64,000 bases of DNA, taken from contig DAIDHX010000165.1 in assembly GCA_027451885.1 (NCBI GenBank), positions 25,432 through 89,431 of the forward strand, written 5' to 3'. This stretch comes from Planctomycetales bacterium. GTDB taxonomy: Bacteria; Planctomycetota; Planctomycetia; Isosphaerales; Isosphaeraceae. Each line of letters begins with the position of its first letter. Position 1 is the stretch's first letter. Of the stretch, positions 26,401-34,563 are shown piece after piece. Both the position numbers and the translations under genes were made by a program. The notes below the pieces were generated by a model. That model saw only the letters and a program-made list of their open reading frames with translations. It was not told the DNA's origin and ran no database searches.

Positions 26401-26599
26401 CGGCCTTGTTCGATCGGTCATGCGCGACCAGCGTGATTGTAGTGTCCAGATATTCCTTGCGCCAGCTTGTGACGTCGGTCTCGAAGCTGTCGCGGAAGAC
26501 GGCTGGGGAAGAGCCCTTCTCCTCGCCAGCGCTCGCGGAGACTGCGATTGCCAGACCGACCGCAAGGCCGATCACGACCCGGCCGCGTTTCGCGCGCAT
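23471..26599 (-). CDS. Large secreted protein of unknown function, 1,042 residues
   Basis: A protein of 1,042 residues with a clear Sec signal (RVVIGLAVGLAIAVSASAG). Residues about 35-215 look like a galactose-binding-type beta-sandwich ending with VFLDDLEISP, as in carbohydrate-binding modules. The middle part (about 285-560) has alternating strands and helices: AGFDMLWDDGTDPERLKAA, then LDLIGIAAPAWGG and YLALSAGYRGVGYLADADL. This suggests a TIM-barrel glycosidase-like domain, but I cannot point to catalytic acids. After a helical region comes a second beta-sandwich ending VMFDDFRVEVIEE, and a Pro/Ala/Arg-rich tail. ATG 26599 is preferred because AGGGAGG precedes it by about nine bases and the signal peptide then begins at once. 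It is probably periplasmic and acts on or binds a glycan; that is inference. Confidence 0.7.
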   Translation of the reverse strand: MRAKRGRVVIGLAVGLAIAVSASAGEEKGSSPAVFRDSFETDVTSWRKEYLDTTITLVAHDRSNKAAHGGARSERFVFDAENGGQFFVSYKTPRLPVTKELRIGLRVKGNQAGVRVFARVVLPADIDPETKAASFVLVPGTIYTEAERWQPLELQSLPAGVERQARVLRASTKRPIPLEGAYVEQVVVNLLAGPGTSEVFLDDLEISPAPAAGAASHTPPATAEPVAERDGTHPPRVRMQRNLLERIGQKGSYVPWFPTAILAPGANVSELRRAGFDMLWDDGTDPERLKAAVSRGFLIALGLEIGEGSDPAREIDRLASLPMRDAIAFSTLGMGLGRDRKLEARARELERILSALRLLRELGEDTPRLASAGVDGDLPLFARAPVGLDLIGIAAPAWGGSQSPLEILQYLTQRKWLTARSNLSSLFFAWIEATAPEPAARAIWGDDSRPTHGGPSVLPEQIRMQTYLALSAGYRGVGYLADADLTRPAGRINLIEMSFLNLEIDLVESILARNEEQITQFPVFDPDPPILPTNPSTTVTRPKQVKELPPKPGMLAAAIPLPNRKGKLILVGDYAEGSQWQPPQLAARNVMVTPVLPEGAQAFEITPGEVKVLEPLREVGGRRFKIEDFGGTALILATTDMALYEQVRAMVDAVKSRAVPLAIEQAELKLKAVREIHTRLAADGHDIRSEDDVKERQRVGIESRPTDANDLLAKAEEYIKSARDAWEQGDFAWAWAEARRASRPLRVLMHGHWLQANLAVAKAADKFYPKRPKPAPGEPKRLPDPPLLLTAVSCPPLISFESLTDAYLWADWIAGRPGYAFGANRVPTGDFDNPGAVTQNGWLNVGYQMEGIKTKVSFPPYPRDPKRPKEVIKPGARVLQLDVTAEKQEDLDTLLPGYLDFPVAAVRSPPFHLEANNLARISVLVKRPFQSAPGLGGIVVRDSIGGELLQYRTSAPIPGWSRVMLFRKAPADGDYTVMLGLAGYGEVMFDDFRVEVIEEAPRAGDPDVAEADDRAPRTPEANPPRATTARSTARPSASRIER

Positions 26600-26866
26600 T
26601 GCTCTCGACCTCCCTGCGGTTCGAACGGGCTGCCATGCCCGTGCGCGAATCCTAGACAAGGTCGCCCAAGTCGGGAAGATCACAACCGGGAAGTCCTGAG
26701 CGAATCGAGCGGTCTGAGGGGACTGGGCAAGTGGCGGAAAAGTCGAGAGAACGTGCAAGATCGCTCTAGGTCCACCATTTTGCCCAGGCGAAAGAGATTT
26801 GGTGACCGTCTTGTCTTACGTGTGCGTGATAGATTCTGAGTGCCGACACTGCTTTTGAGGTGCAAC

Positions 26867-27139
26867 ATGAATCAGGCGACGACGACTCGGGCGGCCGAGA
26901 GCGCTCCGGCTGGGGCGCCGGTCGAGTTATTGATGCTGAAGGAACGGATTGCCGGGCAATCGGCGGGGGTTAGGCGCGAGCTCGAGCCCCTGATCGACGA
27001 GGCGATGGAGCACGCGCAGTTCCGGGCGCAGGTGATGTGGGTTGCGCGGGAGGCACTGCAGCGTTACCGGCTCGATCTGGCGCGGACTCGATTTGATCTC
27101 GAGGCCACGCGCAGGGAGCGCGATCTGCTGCGGGTTTAG
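26867..27139 (+). CDS. Small helical protein, 90 residues
   Basis: A short soluble protein read from ATG 26867, with GAGGTG four bases upstream. After an Ala/Thr-rich start, residues about 20-90 are charged and strongly helical (RRELEPLIDEAMEHAQFRAQ, ending with RRERDLLRV), with heptad-like spacing that suggests a coiled coil. No domain is recognised. It is divergent from the large secreted protein and its stop lies only six bases from the stop of convergent purH. It could be a small structural or regulatory protein; function unknown. Confidence 0.6.
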   Translation: MNQATTTRAAESAPAGAPVELLMLKERIAGQSAGVRRELEPLIDEAMEHAQFRAQVMWVAREALQRYRLDLARTRFDLEATRRERDLLRV

Positions 27140-27145
27140 GCGATC

Positions 27146-28765
27146 CTAGTGCCGGAAATGACGACGGCCTGTGAAGATCATGGCCATGCCGTGTTCATCA
27201 CAGGCGTCGATCGTTTCCTGGTCGCGGCGGGAACCACCGGGCTGAATGATCGCGGTGATACCGGCCTCGGCTGCGGCATCAGGGCCGTCGCGGAACGGAA
27301 AAAAGGCATCCGAGGCGAGCACCGCACCCCTGGCGGCGGAGCCTGCCTTCGACACCGCAATCCGCACGGAGTCGAGCCGGCTCATCTGCCCTGCGCCCAC
27401 GCCGAGAATCCGCCCGGCCGCGGCAACCACGATCGCGTTCGATTTGACGGCCGCGCAGACCGTCCAGGCGAATTCCAGGTCGCGCCGTTCGGCATCCGTC
27501 GGCTGCCTCCTGGTTGGCGACAGCCCCGCGCCAGGAGCATGCTCGAGCGTATCCCAGGTCTGAACCAGCATACCGCCCTCAACGCGCCTGAGATCATAGC
27601 CACGGGCAGGGGGAGTGCCCGGGCTGATCTCGCCCTTCAGATCGAGCAGTCGCACACTGTTTTTCCAGCTTGGGCTCGTCGTGAGGAAGTGGATTGCATC
27701 GTCGTCGAAACCGGGGGCCAGGATCGCTTCAAGAAACCGTCCCGGCTTTCCCATGAGCTTCGCGGTGGTCAGATCGACCACGCGGTTCAGGCCGACAATG
27801 CCGCCGAACGCGCTGACCGGATCTCCATCATAGGCGAGCTCAAACGCCTCGGCCAGGTCGTGGCCGATGGCCGCACCGCAGGGATTATTATGCTTCAGGA
27901 TGCACGCGGCCGGCTCGGCAAACTGCCGGACGAGCTTCAGCGCGCTGTCGAGATCGAGCAGATTGTTATAGGAGAGTTCCTTGCCATGGCGCAGGGTTGC
28001 CGTGGCCAGGTTTGGGCCGCCCGGTTCCGGCTCCACGTAAAACGCCGCGCTTTGGTGTGGATTCTCGCCATAGCGGAGCGGTTGCCGGAGCTCGAATCGA
28101 GGGCAGAGCGTCTGTGGAAACGCGCTCGTGCTGGCGTTGCTGGACCCGGGCGCAATGCTGGCCAGGTAGTTGCCGATGGCCGTGTCATAAGCCCCGGTCG
28201 AGCGGAACGCGGCACGCGCGAATTCCACGCGCTCAAGCAGGGTCGTGCCGCCATTCCTCTGGAACGAAGCCATGAGCGTGGGGTATTGCTCGGGATTGGT
28301 TAGAACCGCAACGTGGGCGTGATTCTTGGCTGCGCCACGGATCAGGCTGGGCCCGCCGATGTCGATGTTCTCAACCGCTTCCTCGAAGGAAACGCCAGGG
28401 CGTGCCACCGTGGCCTCGAACGGATAGAGATTCACGACCACCAGGTCGATGAGCGGGAATCCCTGGGTTGCCAGCGTTTCCAGATCACTTGGAACATCAC
28501 GGCGGGCCAGAATGCCGGCGTGGATCTTGGGATGGAGCGTCTTCACGCGTCCGCCCAGAATCTCCGGCTGGCCGGTGAACTCGGACACCTCGATCGCGGG
28601 TAGCCCCGCGGCCACGAGCGCGGCACGTGTGCCGCCGCTGGCGATGAGCTCAACCCCGCCCTCGGCCAGAGCGCGGGCAAGCTCAATGAGCCCCGTCTTG
28701 TCGGATGTTGAAAAGAGCGCCCGGCGAATCGGACTCACCGCCGCCAACGATTGAGAAACTTCCAC
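27146..28765 (-). CDS. purH: Bifunctional AICAR transformylase / IMP cyclohydrolase
   Basis: A 539-residue cytoplasmic enzyme catalysing the last two steps of purine synthesis, AICAR to FAICAR with 10-formyl-THF and then cyclisation to IMP. The N-terminal MGS-like cyclohydrolase domain (about 1-200) has STSDKTGL, SGGTRAAL and GGRVKTLHPKIHAGIL. The C-terminal transformylase domain has RYGENPHQSAAFY, LKHNNPCGAA with the catalytic Lys-His pair, and the conserved end segment FRDGPDAAAEAGITAIIQPG. Full length. The start is GTG 28765. The beta-propeller gene ends 38 bp upstream on the same strand, so the two may be co-transcribed, though they share no obvious function. Confidence 0.95.
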   Translation of the reverse strand: MEVSQSLAAVSPIRRALFSTSDKTGLIELARALAEGGVELIASGGTRAALVAAGLPAIEVSEFTGQPEILGGRVKTLHPKIHAGILARRDVPSDLETLATQGFPLIDLVVVNLYPFEATVARPGVSFEEAVENIDIGGPSLIRGAAKNHAHVAVLTNPEQYPTLMASFQRNGGTTLLERVEFARAAFRSTGAYDTAIGNYLASIAPGSSNASTSAFPQTLCPRFELRQPLRYGENPHQSAAFYVEPEPGGPNLATATLRHGKELSYNNLLDLDSALKLVRQFAEPAACILKHNNPCGAAIGHDLAEAFELAYDGDPVSAFGGIVGLNRVVDLTTAKLMGKPGRFLEAILAPGFDDDAIHFLTTSPSWKNSVRLLDLKGEISPGTPPARGYDLRRVEGGMLVQTWDTLEHAPGAGLSPTRRQPTDAERRDLEFAWTVCAAVKSNAIVVAAAGRILGVGAGQMSRLDSVRIAVSKAGSAARGAVLASDAFFPFRDGPDAAAEAGITAIIQPGGSRRDQETIDACDEHGMAMIFTGRRHFRH

Positions 28766-28803
28766 GCGCGTGTCTCGCTCTGGTCCAGGCCCTGGCCGTC
28801 CCG

Positions 28804-30192
28804 TTACTGGGGCTTCTCTTCCTTGGGTTCGTCCTTCTTTCCCGCCGCGTTATCCGCGGGCTTGGCTTCCTTGTTGCCGCCCCCTTGCGTGGGATCCACA
28901 AGCGGGTTCACGGTCAGGTCAACGTTCGAGTTCGTTTCAGTAGGCGGTAACGGTGACTGATCGGTCTTGATGCCTTCGGGCGGAACATACCCGAACGGCT
29001 GGCCCTTGGGGTTGCGGATCGGTACTGGGTCGGCAAGTGCAGCCTCACGGAAGCAAAGTAACATTCCAGACGCGGTTGCAAAATACAGGCGGTCGTTGAA
29101 CCGGTTGACCTCATCGAGGCCATAGTCGCGCAGGTCAAGACCGGCGAGCTGGAGAGTGTCAATCGGACTCGCAACGATCTTGCCCGTGGCTCGATCAACC
29201 GTGAAAAGATCAAGGTTCTCCGAGCGCAGATAGATCTTGCGCGGACTTGCCGACAGCAGCCGCCCGCCGGAGGTCTGGAGCGTCCAGAGCCGCCGGCCTT
29301 CCTCAATCGAAACCTCGGAAAGCTCACCCATCTCGTTGATCACGAAGACCTGGTTATCGGCGACCATGGGGGCCTGGCGAACGGGCGCGCCTGAAGCGAA
29401 CAGCCACTTTCGCTTGGCGGTGAAGATGTCGACTGCGTAAAGGGCGTTGTCAGAGGAGGGAACCAGCAAAAGGCGCGTGTCATGCGTGCCGAAACCATCG
29501 CCAATCTGCCCCCCTGTCTTGAAGCGGAAGAGGACCGTGCGCTCGTCCTTCATCACCAGATGTACGAGACCATCGCTGCCGGTGAAAATCACCTCGCGGT
29601 CCGCCACGATGGGGCGTGTGGTGATCGGCGGCGCCGAGGACCAGTTCCACGCATGCACGGGCTTGTCGTAGACCGTGGTCACACCCTTGTCGTCGGTGTT
29701 TGTCAGCTTGATTCCAGTGAGCATCCCCGAGGCCAGTCCCACGACCACATAGTCATCGGAAGCGGCGGGAGGCGAGGTCGGGATGATCCCGAAATCGTTC
29801 GTCCAGATCTTCCGCCCGGTCCCCTTGTCAAGCGCGTGCAGGATGGTGCCGTTGGTCACAAAAACCTGCCGGCTATTGGTGGCTACGCCGCGAGCATAAC
29901 CCACGCGCTGGCCGAGCTGCGACGACCAGAGCAGCTTGCCGGATTCCGGATGGAACGCGTGAATCAGGGCCGAGTCGGTCTGCACGAACAGCATGTCGGA
30001 AGTGAGACTGATCCTGAGAACCTTCTCCGTCTCAGCCATCGGCACCACGCCGTACCAGTGCCGTTCAAGCCCGAGCCGTTCCAGCGAGCTCCGTTTCGGG
30101 ATCAGATTCACTGGGAACGCGGTTTGCGCCTGGGCCACGCCCGTTCCCGCCACACTCGCAAGCAAAAGGCCCAGCATCATCCGGCGTAACAT
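28804..30192 (-). CDS. Secreted PQQ-like beta-propeller protein (BamB-like fold)
   Basis: A 463-residue exported protein. After a signal peptide (LLLASVAGTGVAQAQ) come repeated blades of the PQQ-type propeller, seen as short Trp-containing motifs: GKLLWSSQLG, GRKIWTNDFG, AKRKWLFASG and GRRLWTLQTSG, each preceded by strands such as VFVTNGTILHALDK. The C-terminal 70 residues are a Pro/Asn/Lys-rich unstructured tail. The fold occurs in BamB and in PQQ dehydrogenases; no quinone or calcium ligand set is evident, so a binding or scaffold role at the envelope is more likely than an enzyme. ATG 30192 is chosen because AAGGGGCG lies just upstream and the signal begins at once; the frame extends 37 codons further without support. 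Confidence 0.78.
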   Translation of the reverse strand: MLRRMMLGLLLASVAGTGVAQAQTAFPVNLIPKRSSLERLGLERHWYGVVPMAETEKVLRISLTSDMLFVQTDSALIHAFHPESGKLLWSSQLGQRVGYARGVATNSRQVFVTNGTILHALDKGTGRKIWTNDFGIIPTSPPAASDDYVVVGLASGMLTGIKLTNTDDKGVTTVYDKPVHAWNWSSAPPITTRPIVADREVIFTGSDGLVHLVMKDERTVLFRFKTGGQIGDGFGTHDTRLLLVPSSDNALYAVDIFTAKRKWLFASGAPVRQAPMVADNQVFVINEMGELSEVSIEEGRRLWTLQTSGGRLLSASPRKIYLRSENLDLFTVDRATGKIVASPIDTLQLAGLDLRDYGLDEVNRFNDRLYFATASGMLLCFREAALADPVPIRNPKGQPFGYVPPEGIKTDQSPLPPTETNSNVDLTVNPLVDPTQGGGNKEAKPADNAAGKKDEPKEEKPQ

Positions 30193-30369
30193 GATATCGC
30201 CCCTTCTCGCGCTCGACCGCGCTTGCCAAACGCTCAGACCTGGTTGCTGCACAACACGGGAATCTCTGACTTCATCCCTAGCCGACGAGTTGATCCGCGT
30301 CAAGTTGGGAGGTTTGGGATGGATCGCTTAATATCGTTGCAGGGTCTGCAATCGTGTTATTGCTTTGAG

Positions 30370-31299
30370 TCAGTTGTTGTTTGGTTGATCCGGGGGCTTG
30401 TGATTGGCGAGCGGCTCTGGGCTGGTCGCCGCTGGGCCTGAGGATGGCATGCAAGTGGGGCATGCCGCATTGGTACCGGTATAAGGTTGCGCGCAGCGCG
30501 AGCAAAGGCCAACGCTACGCCTGAGCATGGGGAGCGACTGCTTCAGGCTCGCACCCGCGATGGTGGAGGAGAATGTCTCCGCGACCTGGGTTGCAAGTTG
30601 AACGATCTCAAGCTGGATTTTGCCAGAGAGCAGGCGTTTCTGAATTCGTTCCAGGAACCACTTGGCGAGATCGCGATCGAGGCTGTTCCGTTTTTCGAGA
30701 TCGAGTGCGGGCGCGAGCAAGCCGTGAAGCTCAAGCACGCGGGCGACGTCGCCGACTGAGCGCGCTGCCTCGAGCTCGCTTGCAAGCGAGGTGAGCGAGG
30801 AGTCGCGTGCCTGCTCGTGGCGGGTGCGGAGGATCACGATGATTGGATCGTCGGGTCGGGCAAGCTCGAGCGCCTGGAGCAGGGCGCCGGCCTGGCGCCA
30901 GTCCCCGCTCGCGAGTGCCTGTTCGATGGCGAAAATACTGGGATCAATCTGAGCCGACTCGGCCGGCGGCGCAGCGGCGAGTTTCTCGATCTGCTCGAGA
31001 TGCCTGGCGAGGCGGGACTCGGCGATTTGCCACGCGGATTCGACCGCTCGCATCGAAACTCCCGCAAGGTGTTGCAGCCGATCAAGCGCGATTCCAAAAC
31101 ACGCCGCCGCAGGGAACAGGCATAAGCCGAAGGCCACAAGTGCGCCCGCCGGCCCTGTCCAGAGCAGGGCAAGGCCGGCCGCGATGAGCCCAATCCCCGC
31201 GGAGCCGAGGCCAAGCCCGATCCAGAGGCCCAGGCGCGGCCCGGGCGCGGAAGACCAGAGATTTGGCACGGCAGCCGGATGCTCAGGTTGCAAGCTCAT
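30370..31299 (-). CDS. Membrane protein with helical domain and C-terminal zinc ribbon
   Basis: A 309-residue protein of unrecognised family. Two hydrophobic segments near the N-terminus (LGLWIGLGLGSAGIGLIAAG and LVAFGLCLFPAAACFGIAL) form a membrane hairpin. A soluble helical region at about 80-265 follows, with TPR-like spacing such as GDWRQAGALLQALELARPDD. A four-cysteine knuckle, CSRCAQPYTGTNAACPTC, lies near residue 285 and probably binds zinc. The tail is Pro/Asn-rich. ATG 31299 is used; a TTG six codons upstream is the alternative and neither has a good ribosome site. Function is unknown; the topology suggests a membrane-anchored adaptor facing the cytoplasm. Confidence 0.68.
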   Translation of the reverse strand: MSLQPEHPAAVPNLWSSAPGPRLGLWIGLGLGSAGIGLIAAGLALLWTGPAGALVAFGLCLFPAAACFGIALDRLQHLAGVSMRAVESAWQIAESRLARHLEQIEKLAAAPPAESAQIDPSIFAIEQALASGDWRQAGALLQALELARPDDPIIVILRTRHEQARDSSLTSLASELEAARSVGDVARVLELHGLLAPALDLEKRNSLDRDLAKWFLERIQKRLLSGKIQLEIVQLATQVAETFSSTIAGASLKQSLPMLRRSVGLCSRCAQPYTGTNAACPTCMPSSGPAATSPEPLANHKPPDQPNNN

Positions 31300-31466
31300 G
31301 GGCTCTGGAATCGGCAAAGGGGGCGGTCGCAGGTTTCTACCATCCTCGCGCCGCCGACCCGATCAGTCAATTATCCGATGCCCATCAAGAGGTGCATGCC
31401 GGAAAATGATCGAGGGAGGGCGATGCGCCCTCCCGGGATCGGCCGATCTCCACGGATCCGCCAGGC

Positions 31467-32000
31467 TCAGTTGCCAAGCTGTTTGGCGATGCGGTTTGCC
31501 GCCATGCGGTCGTCGACCAGCCGCGCCTCGTCCATGTGATAGGTCATGGCGAAGGCGTCCTCGCCTGTATCCGGGAAATGCTCGCGCACCACCTCGACAG
31601 CCCGGAATCCCTGAACTCGGAAAAAGAGCTGGGCGGACAGGTTCGTTTCTCGCAACAGGAGGCCAATCCGGTTCCTGCGCTGGCTCGAAAGCTTGCCCAC
31701 AAGCTTGTGAACCATTTGCCGGCCAATCCCCTGCCGGCGGAATTCGTGATGCACGGCAAAGTCCAGCACCTGGATCTTGCTGCGATGCAGCTCGTAGACC
31801 ATGAAGCCCACGATCCGTTCGCCATGCTCTGCCACCATCCCAATGCAATTCCGTTGCCGCAGCACGCGGAGGAATTCCTCCTCGCACCAGGGATAATCAA
31901 AGGCAGAGTGCTCGATCGCAAGCACCTCGGGCATATCGCGGCGAATCATCCAGCGAATGTGAACCCGGGTCTGCGCCGAAGGACTGGGTACCGTGCTCAT
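31467..32000 (-). CDS. rimI: GNAT N-acetyltransferase, RimI-like
   Basis: A 177-residue GNAT-fold acetyltransferase. The acetyl-CoA pyrophosphate-binding motif is RRQGIGRQM, preceded by the beta-4 strand VLDFAVHHEF and followed by LLLRETNLSAQLFFRVQGF, the usual RimI arrangement (E-T-N followed by the YxxxGF-type helix). The N-terminal segment HSAFDYPWCEEEF matches the RimI substrate-loop pattern (F-x-x-P-W). RimI acetylates the N-terminal alanine of ribosomal protein S18; RimI-like relatives acetylate other proteins, so the substrate is inferred. ATG 32000 follows GGAGGGGCG directly, while the frame's earlier ATG does not. It stands alone. Confidence 0.78.
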   Translation of the reverse strand: MSTVPSPSAQTRVHIRWMIRRDMPEVLAIEHSAFDYPWCEEEFLRVLRQRNCIGMVAEHGERIVGFMVYELHRSKIQVLDFAVHHEFRRQGIGRQMVHKLVGKLSSQRRNRIGLLLRETNLSAQLFFRVQGFRAVEVVREHFPDTGEDAFAMTYHMDEARLVDDRMAANRIAKQLGN

Positions 32001-32390
32001 CGCCCCTCCTTCCATGGAACGAACGAACCTCGACGAATTTCCCATCCTGGGTCCGTCGAATTGCTTACTTAAACCACCGAGATCGGAGGTAGCGACGACG
32101 AGGTGATTGCCGCCTCGAATCTGCGTGCAGAGATGCGCCAGAGGCCGGGATTCATCCCGATGCGATCGAGGCGGACCGGATTCTAACGGAGAGTCCAGAC
32201 CTTGCCAAGATCCGTTGCTCGTCTTCGTTTTGCATCTGAGCCCGACGAGAATTCGCGGGTTTTGAACGGCAAAACGACCGGCTCGAACTCGGGAGCGATC
32301 TCGACTCCTCGATCCGCCGCCATCATGTTCTATCGGTCGCGGCTGGCCTTCGGCGTGAGGAATGAAACCGATCCGCGAAGGAAGTTTGAA
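32001..32390. other. Intergenic region without a supported gene
   Basis: About 390 bp between the rimI-like start and the 3' end of the DUF1571-type gene, both on the minus strand. An open frame on the plus strand (32202-32462) lacks a ribosome site and protein-like composition. The rimI promoter should lie here but is not identifiable by eye. Confidence 0.45.
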
Positions 32391-32435
32391 GCGCCCGGAC
32401 CGTTCCCTTGGGAGGGGATAGGGCGGTCCGGGCGC
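32391..32435 (-). terminator. Terminator-like hairpin after the DUF1571-type gene
   Basis: GCGCCCGGACCG (32391-32402) pairs perfectly with CGGTCCGGGCGC (32424-32435) over 12 bp. It lies about 55 bp beyond the stop codon of the minus-strand gene at 32490. The downstream tract on that strand is only TTCAAACTTC, so termination may be partial or the stem may protect the 3' end. Confidence 0.5.
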
Positions 32436-32489
32436 GGAACTATCATGCCTACTAAGGCTTAAATTGGATTGGCGGTGCGGGAGATCGCG

Positions 32490-33479
32490 TTAGAAACGGC
32501 CGAATTGGTAGGCGGGGTTGCTGGTATCGAAGTCGCGATCCTTGAGACCGACGTTCAGGCGCAGGTTCATGTAGGTGTATTCCTCGGCGAGTACCGGCTC
32601 GCCGCCGACCTTGTCGGGCCAGTCGTAGCCTTCGAAGCGAATGGGGAGTCCCAGGTCCTGGTCGATATAGAGGCGAACCTTGTGGAAGAGGAAGTGGCCT
32701 TTGCGGCGATTGTGGGTGGATTCGATCATGGTGCAGGCGCGGTCGCCGAGCATCATGTCGTCGCGAATGGAGACGTCGGATTCGTCGGGATTGAGCTCCA
32801 TCGACCAGCGGTTCCAGACGATCTCGATGAGGCGTCCGATACCGGCCTCGGTGATGGGGTGGCGGCAATCTTCCATGGCCTGCGCGCCTGTGGGGTCGAG
32901 GTGGAGGGTACCTGCGATCAGGCGGCCGAGGCCGACGTCATGGGCGAGGACCTTGTCGCGGTTGCGTCCTGCGATATAGATCGCCTCGCGGCCGGCGGAG
33001 GGCTGCTGGAATCGGAAATAGATGCTATGGGGCCTGGTGCGTGCTTTCATGGACATGATGTGCGCGCCTGTCAGCCGCCCCTTGATGCGTTCCCGTTTGT
33101 AGAAAGTGCAGGTGTAATCCTCCACACTTTCGAACTTGGATCGGGCTTCGGCCACGGCGTCGAGGGCTCGGGCGATGGGGTGGCTTGGGTCGACGTGCTT
33201 GAGCCGCGCGCCGACCGAGCTCGAGGCGGCTGCTGGGGCTCGATCACTGTGCTTTGCGCCTGGCTCCGCCATGGCAACGCGCGAGGGCGTGGCCTTGGAG
33301 TCGTGTCGCGAGCTGGTCTCGGCTTTCGATTCAACCCTGGAGAGAGTGGTTTTGGAGTCGCCGGCTTCATCTCCCGCAAGCCGCGCCGCAGCGCATGCGA
33401 TCACAAAAGCGGCCGACCAGGTGGCTCCCAGGTCTCGCGCTAGCCCACGAACGCCCCGGCCTGGCCCAAAGCCCATGAC
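32490..33479 (-). CDS. DUF1571-type exported protein
   Basis: A 329-residue exported protein. The N-terminus is signal-like (ATWSAAFVIACAAARLAG), followed by a Ser/Lys/Arg-rich linker. From about residue 120 the body resembles the DUF1571 family, frequent in planctomycetes: VEDYTCTFYKRERIKGRL, then MSMKARTRPHSIYFRF and RRKGHFLFHKVRLYIDQ with GLPIRFEGYDWP. The fold resembles LolA/LolB-type outer-membrane lipoprotein carriers, so a periplasmic lipid- or lipoprotein-handling role is possible but unproven. The frame is open about 90 codons further upstream; ATG 33479 is chosen because it begins the signal-like segment and is preceded by a G-rich stretch. Start confidence is moderate. Confidence 0.72.
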   Translation of the reverse strand, partial: VMGFGPGRGVRGLARDLGATWSAAFVIACAAARLAGDEAGDSKTTLSRVESKAETSSRHDSKATPSRVAMAEPGAKHSDRAPAAASSSVGARLKHVDPSHPIARALDAVAEARSKFESVEDYTCTFYKRERIKGRLTGAHIMSMKARTRPHSIYFRFQQPSAGREAIYIAGRNRDKVLAHDVGLGRLIAGTLHLDPTGAQAMEDCRHPITEAGIGRLIEIVWNRWSMELNPDESDVSIRDDMMLGDRACTMIESTHNRRKGHFLFHKVRLYIDQDLGLPIRFEGYDWPDKVGGEPVLAEEYTYMNLRLNVGLKDRDFDTSNPAYQFGRF

Positions 33480-33882
33480 GCCCCCGATTCCGACCCGATG
33501 GATTGGTCGCTCGACGATATCGACTGGAAGGTTTCGCGCTTTCCGCCCGGTCCGCGTGGTGTGCGATCGTTCTCGAGGCGATGGCGTAGCGTTCTCGCGT
33601 GTCGAGCAACCGCGGGGCGAATGACGCACCTTTTCCAGAATCGATCGCCCCAGCGCCTCGACTTGAAGCTCAGCTTGCAAAGCGTGGGCCAAACGGCCGG
33701 AAGAATGCATCCAGCCGGTGTGATCGGACGTGGAGCGCTCGGTGTTTGGGCCGCGCATGATCTCGCTCGCACGTCCGCTGCCGCTGCCTTGCCGCTCTGG
33801 CGAATCGCCCAGAAATCAAGTTAGGATAAAACCTGACACGAATCCATCGGCATGCGCAAGATTCTTTGAGTGAGGCCTTCCG
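33480..33882. other. Divergent intergenic region
   Basis: About 400 bp between the DUF1571-type gene (minus) and the MBL gene (plus), so it should hold two divergent promoters. The minus-strand frame stays open through part of it but with poor composition. No clear motif or hairpin was seen. Confidence 0.45.
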
Positions 33883-34563
33883 TTGGCGGATTATGAAATC
33901 GAGCGGGTGATCTCCCCGCCGTTCGAGGAAGTGTCGTACGTCCTCTGGAAACCCGGGCGAGAAGACGCGCTTGTGGTCGACCCAGGCTTCGATCCCCGGA
34001 CGATCCTCCGCTTGCTCGATAAGGAGGAATTGAGCGTCGCCGCGATTCTCAACACCCACGGCCATGTCGACCATATAGCCGGCAACCGAGCGATCAAGGA
34101 GGTATTTCGGGATGCGCCCCTGGTCATTGGCCAGGGAGAGCAGCACCTGCTCACCGATGCTGAGGCCAACTTGAGCGCGGGCTTCGGTCTGCCGATCACG
34201 AGCCCGCCGGCGGACCGCACCGTCGCCGATCTTGACCGCATCGAATACGCCGGTTTCTCGTTCCTGGTCCGGGAGATTCCCGGCCATAGTCCCGGTTCGG
34301 TGGTGTTCGTTTGCGAGGAGGCTGAGCCTCCGTTCTTGCTCGGGGGCGACGTGCTCTTCGCCGGCTCGGTTGGGCGGACCGACCTGGGGGGCGATTTCGC
34401 GCTCCTGGCTCGGGGAATTCGCGGCAAGCTCTGGACGCTGCCGGAGCGGGTGGTGGTTTATCCGGGCCACGGTCCAGCCACCACGATCGGGCATGAAAGG
34501 CAGTCGAATCCATTCGTTGGGGTCCACGCGGGACAGAGCGAAACCGCGCCTGGCGAGCCATGA
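33883..34563 (+). CDS. MBL-fold metallo-hydrolase, glyoxalase II-like
   Basis: A 226-residue cytoplasmic metallo-beta-lactamase-fold hydrolase. The metal site is complete: THGHVDH (His59, His61, Asp63, His64), His135 in IPGHSPGS, Asp156 in LLGGDVLF and His196 in YPGHGPAT. This set and the length match the small glyoxalase II-like subgroup, which hydrolyses thioesters such as S-lactoylglutathione or other thiol adducts; the substrate is not determined. The start is TTG 33883, with GAGG seven bases upstream; no ATG or GTG lies closer to the first strand. It overlaps the phosphoesterase gene by four bases (ATGA), and aroE follows, so the three are probably one operon. Confidence 0.87.
   Translation: MADYEIERVISPPFEEVSYVLWKPGREDALVVDPGFDPRTILRLLDKEELSVAAILNTHGHVDHIAGNRAIKEVFRDAPLVIGQGEQHLLTDAEANLSAGFGLPITSPPADRTVADLDRIEYAGFSFLVREIPGHSPGSVVFVCEEAEPPFLLGGDVLFAGSVGRTDLGGDFALLARGIRGKLWTLPERVVVYPGHGPATTIGHERQSNPFVGVHAGQSETAPGEP

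Noticed and set aside
27149..28303. 384-codon plus-strand open frame
   Set aside because: Antisense to purH, whose motifs are complete. Composition is typical of a GC-rich shadow.
32202..32462. 86-codon plus-strand open frame
   Set aside because: It runs through the perfect inverted repeat at 32391-32435 and lacks a ribosome site and protein-like pattern.
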